This document shows, piece after piece, positions 36,236 through 44,037 of a stretch of 64,000 nt of DNA; positions within the stretch are counted from its first letter, which is position 1, and every line of letters starts with the position of its first letter. The stretch covers positions 22,585 to 86,584 of the forward strand of contig NZ_NGJU01000017.1 in assembly GCF_003987495.1 (NCBI RefSeq). Reading direction: 5' to 3'. The position numbers and the translations under genes are program-made. Source of the DNA: Vagococcus salmoninarum (GTDB taxonomy: Bacteria; Bacillota; Bacilli; Lactobacillales; Vagococcaceae). The notes below the pieces were generated by a model. The model was not told where the DNA came from. It saw only the letters and a list, made by a program, of their open reading frames with translations, and searched no databases.

Positions 36236-37773
36236 AAACTTTCCCCCTCTCCGGCTTTAATCCCACTTGCAACGGTTTCAAAGTCTTGCCAAATAGGGGC
36301 TAGTTTTGTTAGAAGATTGCGATACAGTTGATACTTTTGATCATAAAGAGCTTTTTTAGTTTGATCTGGCTGACACGTTTTGACAACTTGAATCATCCGC
36401 TGCGCTCCTACTTCTACGCTTGCAAAAAGCCCTGCGCTAACTCCGGCAATAATTGCCGCTCCCATGGCACCTAGTTCTTTCGTTTGAGTGACTTCAATCG
36501 GAACTTGTAAAATGTCAGCAAACATTTGCATCCAAATTTCTGAATTAACGACGCCACCAGCAATCCGGGCTTGTTTAAAGTTCCCACCTTGGGCTATTAA
36601 CTTATCAATATGATGGCGGTGACTAAAGACAACCCCTTCGTAAATTGCTCTGATTAAATGGCCACGTTTATGCCAAGCACTCATACCAACAAAGGCACTC
36701 TTAGCTCGGGGATCAACGTTAGTTCCAAATAAGAATGGCAAAAAGATTAAGTTCGAACGATCATAAGGAACACTTGCAACTAAATCATTAGCTAAGTCAT
36801 AAAGGGTCCCTTCAGTGTATTCAAGGCCTTTCAAGACTTCAGTTAAAAACCACTCTAAGTTACTGGCAGAAGTCGGGCTACCTTCTGCAATTAAATAGCG
36901 ATTACCTGGAGCAATGGCACACATAAATAAATCATCGGAAATAACTGGTTCTTCAGCCATAAATTCATTGATTGACCAAGTTCCTGCCGTCACACATAGT
37001 TGATCTTTTTGAATGCTTCCTGTGGCGATTGCTGAAGCATGCATGTCCATAGTGCCACCAGCAACAGGTGTGCCAGTGGCCAAGCCAGTCAGTTCCGCAA
37101 TTTCTTTCGTAATATAACCGTGAATCGCTAAAGGGTCTTTCAATGGTGGCAACTTATCATAAAGAGACTCAATCCCGAATTCCTTTAATAAGTCTTGATC
37201 TAAACGCTTTTCAGCAATATTTAACATCCCACCTCCAGAAAAATCACTGATTTCCGTTGCTGCCAAACCTGTCAGTCGATACTTAATATAATCTTTACAC
37301 ATAAAGACGTAATCGGTTTTGGCGATAACAGCTGGTTCATGATCGACTAACCATCTGAGAATAGGAGCTGGTTGCCCTGCCCAAATTGAGTTATAAGTTT
37401 TTAACAAGGTCCTGGTGAAAGTGCCATCTTTTTGCCACTGCTCAACATAGTCTTTGCCCCGAGTGTCTGTTGAAATCACCCCATTGTAAGTCGGCTTGCC
37501 AGCTTTATCAGATAAATAAACGCCGTTGCCATGGCCGGTAATCCCAATTCCGATAATGCTGACCCCTGAAACACTCGTTTTTTCCAGTAACTCGCGAATA
37601 ACTGCCACATTTGCTTGCCACATCGCTTCACTGTCTCGTTCCGTATGACCAGGCCGTGGCGTAATCATCACTAACTTTCGGCTGACAACTGCGACTTCCT
37701 GACCGTCTAAGCTGTATAAAGCGCCTTTAATGACGGTCCCCCCATTATCAATTCCTAGTAAAAAAGTTGACAT
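36232..37773 (-). CDS. FGGY-family carbohydrate kinase (erythritol/xylulose kinase-like)
   Basis: A 513-aa kinase with FGGY domains: LGIDNGGTVIKGALY (phosphate 1 motif), GITGHGNGVYL, GGTMDMHASAIATG (catalytic Asp region, about residue 240), and RIAGGVVNSEIWMQMFADILQ with KELGAMGAAIIAG near the C-terminus. The family phosphorylates polyols and ketoses. With a triosephosphate-isomerase paralogue and an RpiB upstream it resembles erythritol/erythrulose pathways in which a C4 polyol or ketose is phosphorylated and then isomerised. The exact substrate is open. Confidence 0.87.
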   Translation of the reverse strand: MSTFLLGIDNGGTVIKGALYSLDGQEVAVVSRKLVMITPRPGHTERDSEAMWQANVAVIRELLEKTSVSGVSIIGIGITGHGNGVYLSDKAGKPTYNGVISTDTRGKDYVEQWQKDGTFTRTLLKTYNSIWAGQPAPILRWLVDHEPAVIAKTDYVFMCKDYIKYRLTGLAATEISDFSGGGMLNIAEKRLDQDLLKEFGIESLYDKLPPLKDPLAIHGYITKEIAELTGLATGTPVAGGTMDMHASAIATGSIQKDQLCVTAGTWSINEFMAEEPVISDDLFMCAIAPGNRYLIAEGSPTSASNLEWFLTEVLKGLEYTEGTLYDLANDLVASVPYDRSNLIFLPFLFGTNVDPRAKSAFVGMSAWHKRGHLIRAIYEGVVFSHRHHIDKLIAQGGNFKQARIAGGVVNSEIWMQMFADILQVPIEVTQTKELGAMGAAIIAGVSAGLFASVEVGAQRMIQVVKTCQPDQTKKALYDQKYQLYRNLLTKLAPIWQDFETVASGIKAGEGESL

Positions 37774-37795
37774 CTTGGCCTCACTTTCTCAAAGG

Positions 37796-38563
37796 TTATC
37801 CTTTGTTTTCGACTGCTATGACAATTGCTTTTAACTGACTAATCTCATGACCAAATCGGCCGACAAATACCCCATCAACATCCACATGGTCAACGATCTT
37901 TGCTACATTTTCCGAACTGACGGAACCCCCGTAAATCAAACGGATTTTTTGACTAACATCTTGTCCGTAATGGATTTCCAACAGTTGGCGAATCAGTTGA
38001 TGACTACTATGAATATAATTAGCGGAAGCCGCCGCTTCTTGACCAATTGCCCAAACTGGTTCGTAAGCAATAATGACCTTACTTAATTTAGCTGAACCTA
38101 GGCCTTGAAGAGCTAAAAAAAGCTGCCGTTCTAACTCTGCTTGGCGTTGATTTAAGCTAGTCAATTTTGCGACTTCCCCGACACATAACAACGGAATTAA
38201 GCCATTATTTAAAGTCAGTCTGACTTTTTGCTGAATGAGTTGGTCGTCTTCTTTAAAAAGTTGTCGGCGTTCACTATGGCCAACTTCTACATAGCCACCT
38301 CCGACTTCTCGTAAACTTAAAATTGAATATTCACCGGTGTATGGTCCTTTCTCAAATGGGCCGATGTTTTGGGCCCCCACCCCAATGTTTGAGTTTTTTA
38401 AAGTAGCCGCTACTTGGGAAATAGCTCCTAAACTAGGAAAGTAAAGGAACTCAACAGAACTCGTTTTCAATTCCCGCAGTAAGTTTTCAGCAATTTTCAA
38501 GTTACTAGCAAGCTCAGGGTAATAGGCTTTTAAACTTAGAGCCACAACTGGTTTTCGCTTCAT
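37796..38563 (-). CDS. Triosephosphate isomerase paralogue (EryH/TpiA2-like)
   Basis: A 255-aa TIM-barrel isomerase. The catalytic Lys (ALSLKAYY, Lys12), His (EVGHSERRQ) and Glu (AYEPVWAIG) are present, with IYGGSVSSEN and DGVFVGR for phosphate binding. The usual GNWKMN start is changed to SLKAYY, as expected of a specialised paralogue. In erythritol pathways EryH converts L-erythrulose 1-phosphate to D-erythrulose 4-phosphate. I start at 38563, where GGGGGA has proper spacing. It lies 20 bases after rpiB. Confidence 0.85.
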   Translation of the reverse strand: MKRKPVVALSLKAYYPELASNLKIAENLLRELKTSSVEFLYFPSLGAISQVAATLKNSNIGVGAQNIGPFEKGPYTGEYSILSLREVGGGYVEVGHSERRQLFKEDDQLIQQKVRLTLNNGLIPLLCVGEVAKLTSLNQRQAELERQLFLALQGLGSAKLSKVIIAYEPVWAIGQEAAASANYIHSSHQLIRQLLEIHYGQDVSQKIRLIYGGSVSSENVAKIVDHVDVDGVFVGRFGHEISQLKAIVIAVENKG

Positions 38564-38582
38564 CTCCATTCCCCCATTTCTT

Positions 38583-39035
38583 TTAATTCTGTCTAAGCTC
38601 AGTTTCCTTAGCTGTAATTTGACTAATTTTTCGCAAGGAGGGACTAGCTTTAAAACGGTGGCTTAAATACTCGGCAACTAATTTTTTAGCAACTTCATCA
38701 CCAGTAATCTTACTGCCTAAAGTAATAATTTGGGCATCATTACTAAGTTGGGCTCGCTCTGCTGAATAAGGATCTGTGACTTGAGCGGCACGAATGCCTG
38801 GAATTTTATTCGCCGCAATGGCCATCCCAATGCCGGTGCCACAGATTAGAATACCTCGCTCAACTTCTTCCCCTAAGATACTTTGTGAGACGGTGAAAGC
38901 CACTGCTGGATAATCCACCGCTTTCTCAGAGTGACAGCCGTAATCAACGACTTCATGCCCTGCCTGTTCTAGCGCCTGTCGTAAGGTCTCTTTTAGTAAA
39001 TAACCGTGATGATCTGCCCCAATCCCAATTTTCAT
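38583..39035 (-). CDS. rpiB: RpiB/LacAB-family sugar-phosphate isomerase
   Basis: A 150-aa isomerase: ADHHGYLLKE near the N-terminus, catalytic Cys65 in LICGTGIGM, and GIRAAQVTDPYSAERAQLSNDAQIITLG. Family members isomerise ribose 5-phosphate; EryI/DerI members convert D-erythrulose 4-phosphate to D-erythrose 4-phosphate, which fits this operon. It is the first gene of the operon. AAAGGTGTGG lies about 12 bases before the ATG, and a palindrome CTAACTGTTAG lies about 35 bases upstream. Confidence 0.9.
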   Translation of the reverse strand: MKIGIGADHHGYLLKETLRQALEQAGHEVVDYGCHSEKAVDYPAVAFTVSQSILGEEVERGILICGTGIGMAIAANKIPGIRAAQVTDPYSAERAQLSNDAQIITLGSKITGDEVAKKLVAEYLSHRFKASPSLRKISQITAKETELRQN

Positions 39036-39281
39036 TGCTCATTCCACACCTTTCTATATTGTTTGATCCTAACTGTTAGAATAACGAAAAAACCCCTTAA
39101 TCCTTAGGTTGTTGCCCACCATAACTTTTCAGCTTATTAACAGCTCACGAATGTTAGTTTGACAGGCAATTTTCTAAGTATTAACGGATTTTTATAAGTG
39201 ACTTCGGACTTTCACGACCATTGTAAAATAACGAACATTAGTAGTCAATTATATTAAAGCCAATCTGAAGATTTTTTCAAA

Positions 39282-40019
39282 CTAGCGCAATTTATCTAAC
39301 CCTGCTAGTAGCTCTTTCATGCGGCGACGAGCCACATAACATTTTTTGTCTTTTTCAAAATAAACGGTGTAATCTTGTTTATCGACATAACTGACATTTT
39401 CTAAATTGATTAAGTAAGAACGATGACACCGATAGAAACGTTGGTCTTGCTTAACGACGCCATTTAAACTACCATAAAACTCAACTTTTTTATGTTTAGT
39501 TACCACATTTACTTTGTGAGGAATGGCTAAGGTTTCAAAATATAGAATCTCTGAATACGGTAACTGAAACTTGCTTTGATTTGTTTCAAAATGAAAAGCA
39601 TCTTGACTAATTAGCTGGTTTTGACGGCTGTCGACTAGCTCAAGACATTCTTCTAAGCGCTTTTTCAATTCACGCTCCGCTTGATTTTTTTCAATCACAT
39701 CTAGGGCAGAGATTTTATAACGAAAACTTTCGCTAGCTAATTCAGTCTGTCCTGTTACAAATACAATGGTACTATTAGGGTCTTTTTCACGAATACTTTG
39801 AGCCACTCGAAACCCTTTGCTCCGATCTTTGTTAAATGTCGTATCAAGAAAAAATAATTGATGACACCCTTGTTCTGTCACTTTTTCAAGTAGTTTTTTG
39901 GGACGACCAGTAGCCACAATTTTCCGAATCGTGATAGTTTTCTCGTTTAACACTTCTTTAATTAGGCGTTCTAAACGTTGCCGATAATATAAATCTTCTT
40001 CTAATATAAAAATATTCAT
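39282..40019 (-). CDS. LytTR-family response regulator (AgrA/ComE-like), orphan
   Basis: A 245-aa regulator with an N-terminal receiver domain (acidic pocket EED near residues 7-9, phospho-acceptor Asp59 in FFLDTTF, then FVTGQ) and a C-terminal LytTR DNA-binding domain (SKFQLPYSEILYFET, KVEFYGSLNGV, FYRCHRSYLINLENV). Such regulators usually work with a peptide-sensing HPK10 kinase, but no kinase is adjacent. It diverges from the acyl/peptide operon that starts at 40339 and may control it; that link rests on position only. Confidence 0.92.
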   Translation of the reverse strand: MNIFILEEDLYYRQRLERLIKEVLNEKTITIRKIVATGRPKKLLEKVTEQGCHQLFFLDTTFNKDRSKGFRVAQSIREKDPNSTIVFVTGQTELASESFRYKISALDVIEKNQAERELKKRLEECLELVDSRQNQLISQDAFHFETNQSKFQLPYSEILYFETLAIPHKVNVVTKHKKVEFYGSLNGVVKQDQRFYRCHRSYLINLENVSYVDKQDYTVYFEKDKKCYVARRRMKELLAGLDKLR

Positions 40020-40338
40020 TGATTCACCTCATTAAATATTCAATCACTTGCAACTAACTAAAATTCTAATTCGGCCTATCAGTTGGCTGAAGGTCAACCT
40101 TACCTAAAACTTTGGCTTAATTGTAACAAGTTATTAAACAATAATGGGTGGAAAATCTTCAACGGTCTCTGTATATTCCTAGTTGGTCAATGCTTCACCT
40201 TTAAAGCTTCTTCAATAATCATTTGAGATAAAAGGCTTTTTTTCTATAAAAGTTTATTTTACTATAAAGTATCTTAAAATTAACGAAGGACCTAAGGTTT
40301 AATGTTAATTTTATTAAATAATTATGAGGTGGCTATTA
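40020..40338. other. Divergent control region of the LytTR regulator and the acyl/peptide operon
   Basis: About 320 bases with no gene. It contains CAGTTGG-like words (40079, and TAGTTGG near 40181) that faintly resemble LytTR half-sites, and a weak hairpin ending in a T-run near 40245. AT-rich -10-like boxes occur near 40262-40280. No promoter could be fixed with confidence. Confidence 0.35.
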
Positions 40339-40575
40339 ATGACGAAGGATATTAAAAAAATTATTGCGAAAGTAGCTAATGTTGATGTAACCATAATAAC
40401 TGACGAGACGGAATTAGTCGCTGATCTGGAATTAGACTCGATGGATGTCTTGGATATTGTAACTGAGCTTGAAAAAACTTACCCAATCGATATTCCAGGT
40501 GAAGCGATGACAGAGTTTTTTTCAGTGGAAGATATTCAGCTTTGTGTTAATGAATTGATGGCTAAAAATGACTAA
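40339..40575 (+). CDS. Dedicated acyl carrier protein
   Basis: A 78-aa acidic four-helix carrier with the phosphopantetheine site Ser34 in ELDSMDVLD (the common DSL is DSM here). I start at 40339 because GAGGTGG lies six bases before it; an upstream in-frame ATG is inside the binding region. It overlaps the ketosynthase start by eight bases. There is no malonyl transferase, reductase or dehydratase gene nearby, so this is an accessory ACP that presumably borrows those enzymes from primary fatty acid synthesis. It probably carries a specialised acyl chain for the acyltransferase downstream. Confidence 0.92.
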   Translation: MTKDIKKIIAKVANVDVTIITDETELVADLELDSMDVLDIVTELEKTYPIDIPGEAMTEFFSVEDIQLCVNELMAKND

Positions 40576-41758
40576 GGAAGTCGTTGTAACTGGGATTGGT
40601 CTTGTTACTTCAATTGGTCGAAATGACTTATTCTGGCAAAATTGTTTAAGTGGGGTTTTAGGAACTTCACAAGTGACACACTCACTTTTCTCTTACACCG
40701 ATCAGTTTATGGGGGGGCAAATTAAAAATTATGATATCAACGCTTATTATTCCGCTCCTCAGCTAGCTGAGATCGGTCGTGGTAGCCAATTTTTATACGA
40801 TATTATTTCTCAAAGTTTAACTCAAAGTCAAGCAAACATTGACATGGTTGATACCGTATATATCGGGACAACGATGGGAGATGCCAGTCTGGGACTTTCA
40901 TCTAATTATTACTATCGTCAAGAAGTGATTCCCCATAATTTCTTAGAAAAAAACCCTCGAGAACAAATGATCAAAGATACTTTAACTTGTTTAACAGATA
41001 AAAAAATCCCCCATTATTTAATAGCTAATGCTTGTTCCGCCGGCAATTACGCCTTAGCTAACGCTTATCAAGGGATCAAATATGGTGAGCAAAAAATGGT
41101 CTTAGCTGGTGGTGTTGATCCTTTTTCTTCGATCTCTTTATTAGGTTTTAAGCGGTTAAATGCGATCGCTGAAACTGTCTGTCGGCCTTTTTCTAAAGAA
41201 CGAGACGGCATGCTCGTTTCTGAAGGCGCTGCCCTCCTAGTCCTTGAAGAGAAATCCCACGCTGAGCAACGAGGAGTGCCAATTTTAGCTGAACTTGTAG
41301 GAGTGGGATTATCAAGTGATGCGTACCATATTAATATCCCTCATCCCCAAGGGTTAGGCTTGAAAGCTGCTATTACCGGTGCACTGGAAAATGCCCAATT
41401 AACGGCTACTGAGATTGACTACATCTCCTTACATGGAACAGGAACAAAAAAAAATGATGTAATTGAAGCTAAAATTATTAATGACTTATTTCCAGCACAA
41501 AATATTATTGCTAGTTCGATTAAATCTATGTTAGGCCATACTATGGGGGCTTCGAGTGCGATTGAAGCCGCTGTCTGTTGTTATGCCACTAAACATGATT
41601 TGCTACCACCGACAACGAATTTTCTAACTCCTGATCCGGCTTGTCCCATTGACTGTATCCCGAACAAGATGCGGCAAAAAACTGTCAATTATGCTTTAAA
41701 TCTTTCCGCCGGTTTTGGCGGTACTAACGCTGCCCTGATTTTCAAAAAATATGCTTAA
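40568..41758 (+). CDS. Beta-ketoacyl-ACP synthase (FabF/KS-alpha-like)
   Basis: A 396-aa condensing enzyme with a complete catalytic triad: Cys156 in NACSAGNYAL, His in LHGTGTKKND (about 292) and His in SMLGHTMGASS (about 327). The ending SAGFGGTNAALIFKKYA is typical of the KAS II family. It diverges from housekeeping FabF at the N-terminal half (an FMGGQIKNYDINAYY region). It lies between its ACP and a second, inactive ketosynthase-like gene, an arrangement like KS-alpha/KS-beta pairs of type II polyketide or aryl-polyene-like systems. Confidence 0.93.
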   Translation: MTKEVVVTGIGLVTSIGRNDLFWQNCLSGVLGTSQVTHSLFSYTDQFMGGQIKNYDINAYYSAPQLAEIGRGSQFLYDIISQSLTQSQANIDMVDTVYIGTTMGDASLGLSSNYYYRQEVIPHNFLEKNPREQMIKDTLTCLTDKKIPHYLIANACSAGNYALANAYQGIKYGEQKMVLAGGVDPFSSISLLGFKRLNAIAETVCRPFSKERDGMLVSEGAALLVLEEKSHAEQRGVPILAELVGVGLSSDAYHINIPHPQGLGLKAAITGALENAQLTATEIDYISLHGTGTKKNDVIEAKIINDLFPAQNIIASSIKSMLGHTMGASSAIEAAVCCYATKHDLLPPTTNFLTPDPACPIDCIPNKMRQKTVNYALNLSAGFGGTNAALIFKKYA

Positions 41759-41781
41759 GCTAATCAAAGGGAGGTTGTCTT

Positions 41782-42405
41782 ATTAATATCTTAGTCCATT
41801 GTCAAAAGCAATTAACACCAACCCTTAAAGAGTCCGTCAAAATCAAAAAGTACGCCTATCCTCTGACCTTAAAAAAACTTGATTTACACGGTCATAATTA
41901 TCAGAACAAACGCCTCGGGAAAAATTTTAAACGCTTGACCCCTAGAGCTCAAGGGATCATTTATCATGCCGACCTTTTAATCAACGACTTAGGTCTTGAG
42001 TCTCCTTATGATCTTGGCAGTCGGTGGGGCATTTTTGTAACTACTGCCTATAGCCACATTGAAAACTCTTATCGCTTTATGGATGAAGCTTATGAAACTT
42101 CCCCTAAGTTCATTAGTCCGATTTTCTTTCCAAATGCCGCTTTAAACAGTTTATCTGGTTGGCTCTCTGTCGCCTTTAATGTGACTGGTCCTAATTCAAC
42201 GATATATAGTCTCGCAGTCGCTAATCCTGCCAAAGAACTTGCTATTAACGCTCTTCGCTCAAAAACAATTGACTATGCCTTAGTCATTAAAACGACAGAA
42301 TACACCCAACTAATCTTAGAAAATATTCCTGTAGCTGAGAACCAAGACAGTTTTTCAGAATCGCTGGAATTAGTTATCTTAGCTGCCCCGCAGTCACTTG
42401 CTTAA
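41782..42405 (+). CDS. Ketosynthase-like partner without active cysteine (KS-beta-like), probable AUU start
   Basis: A 207-aa protein resembling the ketoacyl-synthase N-terminal-like domain (Ketoacyl-synt_2): KRLTPRAQGIIYHADLLIND, GIFVTTAYSHIENSYRF, SPIFFPNAALNSLSGWLSVAF. The nucleophile position reads YSLAVAN, so there is no Cys and the C-terminal half is absent. The frame is open from 41782, where an ATT codon stands seven bases after AAAGGGAGG; the first in-frame TTG (41935) is 51 codons in and has no binding site. I therefore propose an AUU start, rare outside infC. It may set chain length or stabilise the active KS. Confidence 0.68.
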   Translation: MNILVHCQKQLTPTLKESVKIKKYAYPLTLKKLDLHGHNYQNKRLGKNFKRLTPRAQGIIYHADLLINDLGLESPYDLGSRWGIFVTTAYSHIENSYRFMDEAYETSPKFISPIFFPNAALNSLSGWLSVAFNVTGPNSTIYSLAVANPAKELAINALRSKTIDYALVIKTTEYTQLILENIPVAENQDSFSESLELVILAAPQSLA

Positions 42406-42458
42406 CAGACTACTTTTAGTTAGTAGCCGATTGCTACCTCGGAAGGAGTTTTAGGACC

Positions 42459-43124
42459 GTGTTTCAGACATTACGATTATATTTGAAGATTTTCAAATTC
42501 ACCCTTTTAGGTATGTTGATTAAAGCTAATTACTTAACATTTTCTAAAAACTTAACTAATCATATCGACTTGCCTCACCACTTATTAGAAGAACAGTATA
42601 TTTATCTTTCTTGGCACGGTTGTATTGGGGCGATGTTGCATTTTTTAACTGTTGTCAAACCACCAAAGTTAGCCATTATCATGTCAAATAACCCGCAAAA
42701 TTACATTTGTATTCCCTTATTTAAATATTTAGGCATTACGATTATCCACCAAGATGATCATCAATTAGATCATTTTTCTCGTGCCAAAAAAATTCATCGC
42801 TATTTAAAAGAGGGGTACTCTATTTTTAATTTTGCAGACGGGCCAAATGGGCCAAACCGCCAACTTAAAAAAGATATGCTCGTCTTCTCAAAAAAATATA
42901 ACGTGCCCGTTTTACCAATTTTTTGCAGTCTCGACGACTATACCCCACTGCGAAAAGCTTGGGATTATTCTTATGTCATCAATAAAAAAACGAGCCATTT
43001 TTTCGTTAGCCACCAGACTCCCTTCATCGTCAATGATATTGAAGCAGATGCTGCTTTCGTTGAAAAACAGTTAAATCAACTTGTCGTAACTTTGGCAGAT
43101 CGTGAAGTTGAATTAACTAATTAA
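42459..43124 (+). CDS. Lysophospholipid acyltransferase-like protein (DUF374-type)
   Basis: A 221-aa protein with an N-terminal hydrophobic helix and a DUF374/acyltransferase pattern: YIYLSWHGCIGAML (the WH motif), a MSNNPQNYICIPLFKYLG segment, FADGPNGPNRQLKKDMLVFSKK (the DGPxGPR-like block with substitutions) and VPVLPIFCSL. It is likely to sit at the inner face of the membrane and to transfer an acyl group, here plausibly from the cluster ACP. The acceptor could be a lipid or the small peptide encoded next; that is inference. Start is GTG about ten bases after GGAAGGAG. Confidence 0.72.
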   Translation: MFQTLRLYLKIFKFTLLGMLIKANYLTFSKNLTNHIDLPHHLLEEQYIYLSWHGCIGAMLHFLTVVKPPKLAIIMSNNPQNYICIPLFKYLGITIIHQDDHQLDHFSRAKKIHRYLKEGYSIFNFADGPNGPNRQLKKDMLVFSKKYNVPVLPIFCSLDDYTPLRKAWDYSYVINKKTSHFFVSHQTPFIVNDIEADAAFVEKQLNQLVVTLADREVELTN

Positions 43125-43150
43125 GAAATTATTTGAAAGGAGGTGATACT

Positions 43151-43219
43151 ATGGTTTCTATGTCAATTGCAGCTGTTACAGCTATTTTAATCGGGATTAT
43201 GAGTATTGGTTGGTGTTAA
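43151..43219 (+). CDS. 22-residue hydrophobic peptide ending in Gly-Trp-Cys
   Basis: A small gene, ATG 43151 to TAA 43219. Its binding site AAAGGAGGTGAT is fully complementary to the 16S rRNA 3' end with ideal spacing, so strong translation is expected. The peptide starts MVSMSIAAVTAIL and ends IMSIGWC; it has no charged residue, and one Ser/Ala/Ile-rich helix spans its length. The only Cys is C-terminal. It lies 26 bases after the acyltransferase gene and before a terminator and an ABC exporter. It may be a leaderless secreted peptide, a precursor to be acylated, or a small membrane regulator. I recognise no family. Confidence 0.68.
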   Translation: MVSMSIAAVTAILIGIMSIGWC

Positions 43220-43240
43220 TCTCACCTAGCTAATCCTTTA

Positions 43241-43270
43241 GAAGCTGTAACTAAGGTTACAGCTTCTTTT
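43241..43270 (+). terminator. Terminator between the peptide gene and the ABC exporter
   Basis: GAAGCTGTAAC and GTTACAGCTTC form an 11-bp perfect stem with loop TAAG and four T residues. It probably raises peptide mRNA over exporter mRNA, with partial read-through or a separate promoter downstream. Confidence 0.85.
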
Positions 43271-43344
43271 AACTATTACTTTAGTCGATTAAAATAAACT
43301 AAGTCCCCTGTTTAACTTGTGAAGAAAACAGAAAGGTGAACATC

Positions 43345-44037
43345 ATGAAACTGATTGAAACGACAAATATTACTAAAATCTACGGTGGTAAAAATCCTTT
43401 TAATGCTCTTAACGGCGTTGATTTAACTTTAGAACAAGGAGAAAGTTTAGCAATTGTTGGCAAAAGTGGCTCTGGAAAATCAACCTTAATGCATATCTTA
43501 GCCTTATTAGATTCCCCTAGTTCAGGTACCCTCATAATCAACGGTGTCGATCACCAGACTTTGACGGAAAAGAAAATGAATCAAATTAGAAATGAGCAAT
43601 TTGGTTTCGTCTTTCAACAATTTTTTACTAAGCCACGAGAATCAACTCTCAACAACGTTTTGCTACCTTTAGAAATTGCCGGTAGTGCTTATAAACATTC
43701 TCAAAAAGAGCGGCACCAATTAGCCTTAAAAGCTTTGGAAGCTGTTGACTTAGTCGATAAAGCGAAAGCCCCTGTCAGTGATTTGTCTGGTGGTCAAAAA
43801 CAGCGGGTCTGTATTGCCCGGGCAATTATTAATAATCCCCAAGTCATCTTTGCTGATGAACCAACTGGTAATTTAGACAGTAAGACTAGTGCTGACATAC
43901 AAGGCTTATTGTTTCACTTACATCGAGAAAAAGGGATCACCCTAGTTGTAGTGACACATGACAACGACTTCGCCCAAAAATTTGATCGGCAACTTTATCT
44001 CCACGATGGCATAATTACAAAGGAGTTAATTAAATGA
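43345..44037 (+). CDS. MacB/LolD-type ABC transporter ATP-binding protein
   Basis: A 230-aa ATPase: Walker A GKSGSGKS at residues 39-46, Q-loop VFQQFFTKPRES (slightly unusual), signature LSGGQKQR, Walker B and D-loop FADEPTGNLDSK, and switch His VVTHD. I start at the ATG 43345 after GAAAGGTGA. It overlaps the permease gene by four bases. MacB-type pairs export peptides, lipids or toxins using mechanotransmission rather than a channel, which fits a hydrophobic or acylated peptide as cargo. Confidence 0.93.
   Translation: MKLIETTNITKIYGGKNPFNALNGVDLTLEQGESLAIVGKSGSGKSTLMHILALLDSPSSGTLIINGVDHQTLTEKKMNQIRNEQFGFVFQQFFTKPRESTLNNVLLPLEIAGSAYKHSQKERHQLALKALEAVDLVDKAKAPVSDLSGGQKQRVCIARAIINNPQVIFADEPTGNLDSKTSADIQGLLFHLHREKGITLVVVTHDNDFAQKFDRQLYLHDGIITKELIK

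Noticed and set aside
40020-40338. LytTR binding sites controlling the acyl/peptide operon
   Set aside because: The two AGTTGG-like words are about 100 bp apart and not a proper direct repeat, so I do not call operators.
41935-42405. TTG at 41935 as start of the KS-beta-like protein
   Set aside because: No binding site there, and the frame is open and protein-like back to the ATT after AAAGGGAGG.
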